Assembly (NCBI GenBank): GCA_955652585.1
Contig: CATPBF010000183.1
Location: 1 to 5,089 of the forward strand
Direction of reading: 5' to 3'
DNA length: 5,089 bases
From: Candidatus Dormiibacterota bacterium
Lineage (GTDB): Bacteria > Chloroflexota > Dormibacteria > Dormibacterales > Dormibacteraceae
Part shown: piece after piece, positions 1 through 5,089 of the stretch
How the letters are laid out: each line of letters opens with the position of its first letter
Position numbering within the stretch: position 1 is the first letter of the stretch
Notes under the pieces: model-generated
The model's input: the letters and a program-made list of their open reading frames with translations, nothing else
What the model was told of the DNA's origin: nothing
Database searches by the model: none
Program-made: the position numbers and the translations under genes

Positions 1-361
1 GTGTGCACACGGCATAGGCGGCGCAGTCGTCTTCGAGGATCGGGCCGCCGTGGCCCGACTCGGGCCGGCGCCACGCGATCCCATCGAACTTGTCTGAAAG
101 CTTGGTCGCCATTCGCCGGGCCAGCTGCTCACGCCCGGCGGCGAGGATGTTGGCGGTGAAGCCGCCGGCATGCTGGACGGCCGGCAGCGTGTTCGAGGTC
201 TTGTCGATGCAAGCTAGCGCGAGGGCCGGATCCAGGGAAACGGCGCAGAAGGCGCTAACCGTCATGCCCCGGGGTAGGGAGTCCGGGCCGAACGCGGTCA
301 GAACGACCACGCCGCTTGGAAAGCTGGCCATGATCTCGCGAAAGCGCTGGGCCTCGATCAC
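1..361 (-). CDS. Flavin reductase-like FMN-binding split-barrel protein (5' part, cut by window edge)
   Basis: Family members (HpaC, RutF, NmoB and related short-chain flavin reductases) are small cytoplasmic proteins that reduce FMN or FAD with NAD(P)H, usually to supply a partner monooxygenase; some only bind flavin. Reading leftward from a GTG at 361-359 gives 120 uninterrupted codons. The features seen are the N-terminal FREIMASFPSGVVVLTA segment (residues 7-23), the hallmark GMTVSAFCAVSLDP (32-45), then CIDKTSNT (51-58), NILAAGREQLARRMA (71-85) and KFDGIAW (91-97). All match the family in order and spacing. Family length is about 160-190 residues, so the last 40-70, including the usual C-terminal GDH-type motif, lie outside the window. 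The start is fixed by an in-frame TGA at 373-371, four codons upstream; there is no clear Shine-Dalgarno. It begins 28 bases after the clp-like stop on the same strand, so co-transcription is likely. No partner oxygenase is visible, so the substrate is unknown. Confidence 0.88.
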   Translation of the reverse strand, partial: MIEAQRFREIMASFPSGVVVLTAFGPDSLPRGMTVSAFCAVSLDPALALACIDKTSNTLPAVQHAGGFTANILAAGREQLARRMATKLSDKFDGIAWRRPESGHGGPILEDDCAAYAVCT

Positions 362-389
362 CAGAGCCGATCATCGCAGCCCCGACGAG

Positions 390-1187
390 TCAGCCGAGCG
401 AGTCCACCCACTCCTCTTCGGCTTTCACGAGGTTCTCCGCGAGGCGATCGACTTCTTCTTGAAGCTTGGCTGCATGCTCGAGTTGTTGCGCGCCTACTGT
501 CGTGTCCCGAGCACTTCGAGCCTCTTCCAGCTTGTTGCGCAGATCGATGACTCCCGCAGGTGGTTCACGCAGCTGGTTCGAAAGGGCTTCGGTGTCCAGG
601 CCTCTCGCTTTGAGCAGCTTGACGATCGGAGGCAAGTCCAGGAGTCGAACGAGTTGCTCGACCGACGTCTCGATGTGTGCAGGCCGCCCAATGAGCCACG
701 AAGAGGCACTGACGACCGGTCCTTGCCGGCGCGGCCGGGGCGTGGCCGGAGCGCCGAGCTCGCGCTGCACACCGGCGATGACGAGCTCATGCGTTGCGCC
801 GAGGTCCTCCAAGACATGGGCGGCAATGCCCTCGCCTTCGATCATCAGTCCCATCAGTAAATGTCCCGTGTCGACGTCGCCGCGGCCCATCTTCCGGGCC
901 TCTTCGAAGGAGATCTCGATCACTGTCTTGACGCGCGAGGTCGGGATGATCTGCTGGATTTTGATCCGCTCGTTTCGTCCGAGGACCGAAGCGATTGTCT
1001 TGCGCACCTGCTCGATCGAAATGCCCAGATTGGTCAAGACGCGATAGGCGGTGCTTGACTCATTCCGTAACAGCCCGAGCAGCAGGTGCTCTGTACCGAT
1101 GTACGAGTGCTGGGAGCGCTCGGCCTCTTCCTGGGCCAGGGTGAGGGTCCGTTTGGCGTCTTCGTTGAAGCGTTCGAACGGGTACAT
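390..1187 (-). CDS. Stand-alone ClpC N-terminal-domain protein with C-terminal UVR/M-domain-like coiled coil, no ATPase
   Basis: The protein has 265 residues. Residues 1-145 are a ClpC N-domain: opening MYPFERFNEDAKRTLTLAQEEA, first Clp_N repeat with SYIGTEHLLLGLL (28-40), second with ISFEEARKMGR (92-102) and DTGHLLMGLM (106-115). A Pro/Arg linker follows (147-154). Residues 213-260 form a charged helix, VIDLRNKLEEARSARDTT onward, like the UVR or middle-domain coil of ClpC. There is no Walker A or B, so it cannot unfold substrates itself; ClpC is normally about 800-850 residues. In ClpC the N-domain binds adaptors and phospho-arginine-marked substrates. A stand-alone version resembles mycobacterial ClpC2, so an adaptor, decoy or sponge for ClpC is the likeliest role (inference). 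The ATG at 1187 is chosen because ClpC homologues begin there; an in-frame GTG at 1292 would overlap lhr. No Shine-Dalgarno is evident, the nearest GGAG lying about 20 bases upstream. It heads a leftward pair with the flavin reductase and is divergent from lhr. Confidence 0.87.
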   Translation of the reverse strand: MYPFERFNEDAKRTLTLAQEEAERSQHSYIGTEHLLLGLLRNESSTAYRVLTNLGISIEQVRKTIASVLGRNERIKIQQIIPTSRVKTVIEISFEEARKMGRGDVDTGHLLMGLMIEGEGIAAHVLEDLGATHELVIAGVQRELGAPATPRPRRQGPVVSASSWLIGRPAHIETSVEQLVRLLDLPPIVKLLKARGLDTEALSNQLREPPAGVIDLRNKLEEARSARDTTVGAQQLEHAAKLQEEVDRLAENLVKAEEEWVDSLG

Positions 1188-1222
1188 CTGCTGAGTGAGT
1201 GAAGTCTGCTCCGTCCGGTAAA

Positions 1223-1236
1223 CGAACGCTTGTTTG
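1223..1236. promoter_or_regulatory. Candidate LexA (DinR-type SOS) operator
   Basis: The sequence CGAAC-GCTT-GTTTG matches the core of the Gram-positive LexA operator, GAAC-N4-GTTC, at 7 of 8 positions. Against the longer Bacillus consensus CGAACRNRYGTTYC it differs at two positions. It sits inside a wider imperfect inverted repeat, AAACGAACGCTTGTTT at 1220-1235, symmetric at 12 of 16 positions. That repeat is centred about one base from the middle of the divergent gap. A role in DNA-damage control of lhr, and perhaps of the clp-like gene, is inference from position and motif; no LexA gene is in view. Confidence 0.42.
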
Positions 1237-1258
1237 TAGTGCTGGAAGCGATCAAACT
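1230..1258 (+). promoter_or_regulatory. lhr: Weak candidate promoter for lhr, possibly leaderless
   Basis: TTGTTT (1230-1235) as -35 and CAAACT (1253-1258) as -10 are separated by 17 bases. The -10 matches TATAAT only at three positions, including the important second A and final T. The -35 begins with the canonical TTG. The expected transcription start, about seven bases beyond the -10, falls on or next to the GTG at 1265. That would explain the lack of a well-placed Shine-Dalgarno. The -35 overlaps the LexA-like site, so a bound repressor would block it. The match is weak and unproven. Confidence 0.3.
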
Positions 1259-1264
1259 GGATGC

Positions 1265-4200
1265 GTGGGGGACGCTCTCGATCTGTTCGCACCAGCGACC
1301 AGGGACTGGTTTCGCGCCGCCTTTGCGGAGCCGACCCCGGTCCAGGAGCGCGGCTGGCGCGAGGTCGCCGCGGGCCGCCACGTCCTCATGGCCGCTCCCA
1401 CCGGCAGCGGCAAGACCCTGGCCGCCTTCCTTTGGTGCCTCGACCGCCTGGCCTCGGAGCCAATGCCGGCCGAGGCCGAGCGCTGTCGCGTCCTCTATGT
1501 ATCGCCCCTGAAAGCCCTCGCCCACGACGTCGACCGCAACCTGCGCTCGCCCCTGGTGGGGATTCGCCACCAGATCGAGACGGCCGGCGGAGTTGCGCCT
1601 GACATCACGGCCGCCATCCGCACCGGCGACACGCCGACCGAGGTCCGGCGCTCGATGGAACGCCACCCGCCCGACATCCTCATCACAACCCCTGAGTCGC
1701 TTTACCTGATCCTCACCAGCGCCGCCCGGCGGATCCTCGCCTCGGTGCGGTGGCTCATCGTCGACGAGATCCATTCGGTCGCCGCCACCAAGCGCGGTTC
1801 GCACCTGGCGCTGAGCCTCGAGCGGTTGTCGGCGCTGACCAAGGTCGAGCCGCAGCGGATCGGACTCTCCGCCACGCAGCGCCCGCTGGAAGAGGTGGCG
1901 AAGTTCCTCGGCGGGACCAATCGCGATGTGGCCATCATCGACGCGGGCCGGCTGAAGACGATGGAGGTCAAGGTCGAAGTCCCGGTCGAGGACATGGCTC
2001 AGCTCAAGTCCTACGACGACTCGGGTCAGGCCTCGAACAGCATCTGGCCCGCGATCTACCCGCGCCTGCTCCAGCTCGTCCGCGACCATCGCTCGACCAT
2101 CGTCTTCGTCAACTCGCGGCGCCTGGCCGAGAGGATCGCCGCGCGCATCAACGAGCTGGCCGAGGAGGATCTCGTGCGCGCGCATCACGGCTCGATCGCG
2201 CGCGAGCAGCGACTTCTCATCGAAGACCAGCTCAAGGCCGGGACTCTGCGCGGACTTGTGGCCACGTCGACCCTCGAGCTGGGTATCGACATGGGCGCGG
2301 TCGACCTCGTGCTGCAGGTCGAATCGCCCCCCAGCGTCGCCGCAGGCATCCAGCGGGTCGGACGCGCCGGGCACTCGGTGGGCGAGGTCTCTCGTGGCGT
2401 CTTCATCCCGAAGTTCCGGGGCGACCTGGTAGAGACGGCGGCGGTCGTGGAAGGAATGCTCGAGGGGCGCATCGAATCGACGACCGTGCCGCGCAGGCCG
2501 CTCGACGTCCTCGCCCAGCAGGTGGTCGCGATGTGCGCCATGGACGAGTGGCGCGTCGACGAGCTGGCCGCTGTCGTGCGCCGCGCATACCCCTACAGCG
2601 ACCTGGGCCCGAGGTCGTTCGAATCGGTCCTCGACATGCTGAGCGGGCGCTACCCGTCCGACGAGTTCGCCGAGCTCCGGCCCCGGATCGTATGGGACCG
2701 GGTGGCCGGCACCCTCCGCGGAAGAGCCGGCGCGCAGCGCCTGGCCGTGACCAACGCGGGCACCATCCCCGACCGCGGCCTGTACACGGTCAACCTCCTC
2801 GAGGACGGCCGACGGGTCGGAGAGCTCGACGAGGAGATGGTCTACGAAAGCCGCGTGGGTGAGACCTTCGTGCTCGGCGCCTCCACCTGGAGGATCGCTG
2901 AGATCACGCCCTCGCAAGTGCTGGTGACGCCCGCCCCGGGTGAGCCCGGCAAGATCGCCTTCTGGAAGGCCGACGCTCCCAGCCGGCCGGCGGAGCTCGG
3001 GCTTGCGCTGGGGAAGATGGTCCGGGAGCTTCGGGCGCTCGCGCCCGCGGATGCCGAGCGACGACTGCGCGAGCGCGCGGGATTCGACGATCGGGCGATC
3101 AAAAACCTGCTCACGTATCTCGAGGACCAGGCCGCGGCCACCGGCGCCGTGCCCGATGACCGGACCGTGGTCGTCGAGCGATTCCGCGATGAGATCGGGG
3201 ACTGGAGAGTCTGCCTTCTCACGCCTCTCGGCGGACGCGTGCATGCGCCGCTGGCGCTCGCGTTGGAGGCGCGCCTTCGGGAGCGGTTGGACATCGACGC
3301 GCGGGCACTGTGGACCGACGACGGCATCGCACTCCACCTTCCGGACGTCGAGTCGCCGCCTGGTCTCGACGAGCTCGTGCTCGACCCCGAGGAGGTCGAG
3401 GGACTCGTAGCCAAGCAGCTCCCGGCTTCAGCCCTGTTCGCAGCGCGCTTCCGCGAGAACGCCGCCCGTTCGCTGCTGCTGCCGCGCCGACGGCCAGGGC
3501 AGAGGACGCCCTTGTGGCAGCAGCGCATGCGCAGCGCAGGTCTGCTGCAGGTGGCCGGCCAGTATCCCGACTTTCCCATCCTTGCCGAGACCTGGCGAGA
3601 GGTCATGAGCGACCACTTCGACATGGCCGCGCTGGCCACGCTGCTGCGCTCGATCCGTTCCCGAGAGGTGCGAGTGGTCGCGGTCGACACGGAGCGGGCG
3701 TCGCCGTTCGCCTCGTCCCTCCTCTTCTCTTATGTGGCCGAGTACATGTACGAGGGCGACTCGCCGCTGGCCGAGCGCCGCGCGCAGGCGCTGACGCTCG
3801 ATCGCGAGCTGCTGGCGGAGCTCTTGGGCAGCGAGGACCTCCGTGAGCTCCTCGACCCCGAGTCAATCGCGGCCGTCGAGCTGGAGCTGCAGGGCCTCCT
3901 GCCAGAACGCTTTCCTCGCGATCCCGACGAGGCTCACGACGTTCTGGTCCGGCTTGGCGATCTCAACGAGCAGGAAGCGGCTGCACGCGGGCTCGCCATC
4001 GAGTGGCTACGAGCCCTCGAGCGCGAGCGGCGAGCGGTAATAGTCCGCATCGCGGGTGAGGCGCGCTGGATCGCAGCCGAAGATGCGGGTCGGTATCGCG
4101 AGGCGCTCGGGATAACGCTTCCCGTCGGCCTGCCGGATGCCTACCTGGATCCAGGCAGCGAGCCGCTCATATCACTGGTCCGCCGGTGGGCGCGCACCCA

Positions 4201-5089
4201 CGTGCCGTTCGTGGCAGCGGACATCGTCGAGCGCTGGAGCCTGGCGCGCCCGGCGGTCGAGGGTGCGCTCGCCCAGCTGCTCGCGCGGGGCGACGTGATC
4301 GCCGGCGAATTTCGCTCCGCCGTCCGAGGGCGCGAGCACTGCCACCCGGAAGTGCTCCGAATGCTACGCAGGCGATCGCTGGCGGCGCTCCGCCGCGAGG
4401 TCGAATCCGTACCGCGCGAGACCCTTGCGCGTTTTCTGCCGGCGTGGCACGGGGTCGGCGTCCGGGCGGGTGGCGTCGACCGACTGCTCGAGGTCGTCTT
4501 CCAGCTGCAGGGCGCGGCCCTGCCGGCGAGCGTCATCGAGCGCGACATCATCGCGAGCCGCGTCTCGGGCTACAACCCGCGCCTCCTCGACGAGCTGGTC
4601 TCGATGGGCGAGGTGGTCTGGGTCGGCCGGGGCTCGCTCGGGTCTACCGATGGGCGGGTTGCGCTTTACCTGCGCGGCGATGCACCTCGATTGGTGCCTG
4701 AGCCGGTAGATGCTCCGGGCGGCGACCTGCATGCGCGCCTGCGCGATCACCTGCGGGCCCGAGGCGCGAGCTTCTTCCGCGACCTTTACTCGGCCTGCGG
4801 CGGGGGCGACGAGGAAACGATGCTGGACGCCCTCTGGGACCTGGTGTGGGCGGGTGAGGTGACCAACGACACGTTCGCGCCGCTGCGATTGCTCGGCCCG
4901 GCGGCTCGGCGGCCCGCGCACAAACCGCGCCTGCCTCGCCTGACCCAGCCCAGGGCCTCGGGCCGCTGGTCGCTCGTCACGGAGTTGGTAGGCGCGGGCA
5001 CGAATGCAACCGAACGGCTGCATGCCGCCGCGGGCGTGCTGCTCCAGCGATACGGCGTCCTGACTCGCGAGTCGGTCGCTGGTGAGGGA
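1265..5089 (+). CDS. lhr: ATP-dependent helicase Lhr (large superfamily 2 helicase; 3' end cut by window edge)
   Basis: Lhr is a 3'-to-5' translocase and helicase on nucleic acid; the mycobacterial enzyme prefers 3'-tailed RNA:DNA hybrids, and the family is tied to DNA repair. The 1275 codons present contain no stop. Motifs in order: Q-motif region EPTPVQERGW (22-31), Walker A APTGSGKT (44-51), Ia VSPLKALAHDV (79-89), TTPES (141-145), DEIH Walker B (167-170), III GLSATQ (200-205), IV FVNSRR (281-286), HHGS (307-310), V VATSTLELGIDMG (332-344), VI QRVGRAGH (363-370). FW at 566-567 probably matches the DNA-contacting Trp of mycobacterial Lhr. SPFASSLLF and YMYEGDSPLAERRAQAL (813-843) mark the end of the Lhr core. 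Residues from about 860 on belong to the C-terminal winged-helix array. Full-length Lhr is about 1500-1540 residues, so roughly 230-260 are missing. The GTG at 1265 puts LDLFAPATRDWFRAAF at the usual N-terminus. An in-frame GTG at 1199 adds 22 unfamiliar residues and would place the LexA-like site inside the gene. Confidence 0.97.
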   Translation, partial: MGDALDLFAPATRDWFRAAFAEPTPVQERGWREVAAGRHVLMAAPTGSGKTLAAFLWCLDRLASEPMPAEAERCRVLYVSPLKALAHDVDRNLRSPLVGIRHQIETAGGVAPDITAAIRTGDTPTEVRRSMERHPPDILITTPESLYLILTSAARRILASVRWLIVDEIHSVAATKRGSHLALSLERLSALTKVEPQRIGLSATQRPLEEVAKFLGGTNRDVAIIDAGRLKTMEVKVEVPVEDMAQLKSYDDSGQASNSIWPAIYPRLLQLVRDHRSTIVFVNSRRLAERIAARINELAEEDLVRAHHGSIAREQRLLIEDQLKAGTLRGLVATSTLELGIDMGAVDLVLQVESPPSVAAGIQRVGRAGHSVGEVSRGVFIPKFRGDLVETAAVVEGMLEGRIESTTVPRRPLDVLAQQVVAMCAMDEWRVDELAAVVRRAYPYSDLGPRSFESVLDMLSGRYPSDEFAELRPRIVWDRVAGTLRGRAGAQRLAVTNAGTIPDRGLYTVNLLEDGRRVGELDEEMVYESRVGETFVLGASTWRIAEITPSQVLVTPAPGEPGKIAFWKADAPSRPAELGLALGKMVRELRALAPADAERRLRERAGFDDRAIKNLLTYLEDQAAATGAVPDDRTVVVERFRDEIGDWRVCLLTPLGGRVHAPLALALEARLRERLDIDARALWTDDGIALHLPDVESPPGLDELVLDPEEVEGLVAKQLPASALFAARFRENAARSLLLPRRRPGQRTPLWQQRMRSAGLLQVAGQYPDFPILAETWREVMSDHFDMAALATLLRSIRSREVRVVAVDTERASPFASSLLFSYVAEYMYEGDSPLAERRAQALTLDRELLAELLGSEDLRELLDPESIAAVELELQGLLPERFPRDPDEAHDVLVRLGDLNEQEAAARGLAIEWLRALERERRAVIVRIAGEARWIAAEDAGRYREALGITLPVGLPDAYLDPGSEPLISLVRRWARTHVPFVAADIVERWSLARPAVEGALAQLLARGDVIAGEFRSAVRGREHCHPEVLRMLRRRSLAALRREVESVPRETLARFLPAWHGVGVRAGGVDRLLEVVFQLQGAALPASVIERDIIASRVSGYNPRLLDELVSMGEVVWVGRGSLGSTDGRVALYLRGDAPRLVPEPVDAPGGDLHARLRDHLRARGASFFRDLYSACGGGDEETMLDALWDLVWAGEVTNDTFAPLRLLGPAARRPAHKPRLPRLTQPRASGRWSLVTELVGAGTNATERLHAAAGVLLQRYGVLTRESVAGEG

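Larger units (their letters stand above)
1188..1264. promoter_or_regulatory. Divergent intergenic region between clp-like gene and lhr
   Basis: This 77-base gap separates the ATG of the leftward clp-like gene from the GTG of rightward lhr, so it must hold promoters for both unless transcription starts inside a gene. It is less GC-rich than its flanks, with the AT-rich part at about 1219-1260. It contains a LexA-like inverted repeat near its midpoint and a weak rightward promoter candidate. I could not find a convincing -10/-35 pair for the leftward gene. No hairpin terminator or riboswitch-like structure is seen. Confidence 0.65.

Noticed and set aside
1..10. Perfect palindrome GTGTGCACAC at the window edge
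   Set aside because: It lies within the flavin reductase coding frame and has no spaced half-sites; most likely coincidental.
90..860. Rightward open frame of 256 codons over the left part
   Set aside because: It is antisense to both the flavin reductase and the Clp-like gene, whose family motifs are unmistakable; the protein has no family pattern.
466..1047. Rightward open frame of 193 codons
   Set aside because: Ser/Arg-rich shadow on the opposite strand of the Clp-like gene.
1199..1264. Longer lhr starting at the GTG at 1199
   Set aside because: The added 22 residues are not Lhr-like and would nearly abut the divergent ATG, leaving no promoter space.
1188..1264. CIRCE, HAIR or CtsR operators controlling the Clp-like gene
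   Set aside because: I looked for the TTAGCACTC/GAGTGCTAA, CTTGAGT/ACTCAAG and GGTCAAA direct-repeat patterns and found none in the gap.
1188..1292. Longer version of the Clp-like protein starting at the GTG at 1292
   Set aside because: The extra 35 residues do not resemble ClpC, would overlap lhr by 28 bases and would cross the candidate operator; homologues start at the MYPFERF position.
1750..2862. Rightward open frame of 370 codons inside lhr
   Set aside because: An alternative frame of the helicase region, with Arg/Gly/Ala-rich low-complexity translation typical of out-of-frame reading.
2979..2996. CCGGCCGG-type GC palindrome in lhr
   Set aside because: It encodes the conserved SRPAEL segment of Lhr; GC-rich palindromes are expected at this composition.
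1034..3337. Long leftward open frame of 767 codons opposite lhr
   Set aside because: It lies antisense to the helicase motifs, has the Arg/Asp/His/Gly-rich composition of a GC-rich shadow frame, no recognisable domain, and runs out of frame into the 5' part of the clp-like gene.

Overview
The window is GC-rich DNA packed with genes and contains no RNA genes, insertion sequences or CRISPR repeats that I can see. The gene types (a full-length bacterial-type Lhr helicase, a ClpC N-domain protein close to the Gram-positive and actinobacterial ClpC type, GTG starts, almost no Shine-Dalgarno sequences) suggest a high-GC Actinomycetota or Chloroflexota-like soil or metagenome bacterium. The phylum is inference; no marker gene fixes it.

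Layout: two genes run leftward and one runs rightward from a 77-base divergent gap (1188-1264). Leftward, the first gene (1187 to 390) encodes a 265-residue stand-alone ClpC N-terminal-domain protein. It ends in a UVR/M-domain-like coiled coil and has no ATPase module. After 28 bases comes the start of a flavin reductase-like FMN-binding split-barrel protein (361 to 1), cut by the left window edge and intact for 120 codons. Rightward, the rest of the window (1265-5089) is one open frame for the large ATP-dependent helicase Lhr. All superfamily 2 helicase motifs are intact, and the frame is cut by the right edge after 1275 codons.

The most interesting place is the divergent gap. Near its midpoint lies CGAAC-GCTT-GTTTG (1223-1236), which closely resembles the Gram-positive LexA (DinR/SOS) operator. 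It overlaps a weak candidate promoter whose predicted start point falls on the lhr GTG itself, so lhr may be transcribed leaderless under DNA-damage control. The same site could also influence the leftward clp-like/flavin reductase pair. The Clp-like protein is the second point of interest: it keeps one of the two phospho-arginine-type glutamates of ClpC, has lost the other, and seems to carry an extra degenerate half-repeat. That fits an adaptor, decoy or sponge better than an unfoldase. The flavin reductase shows no evident functional link to the other two genes beyond its position.
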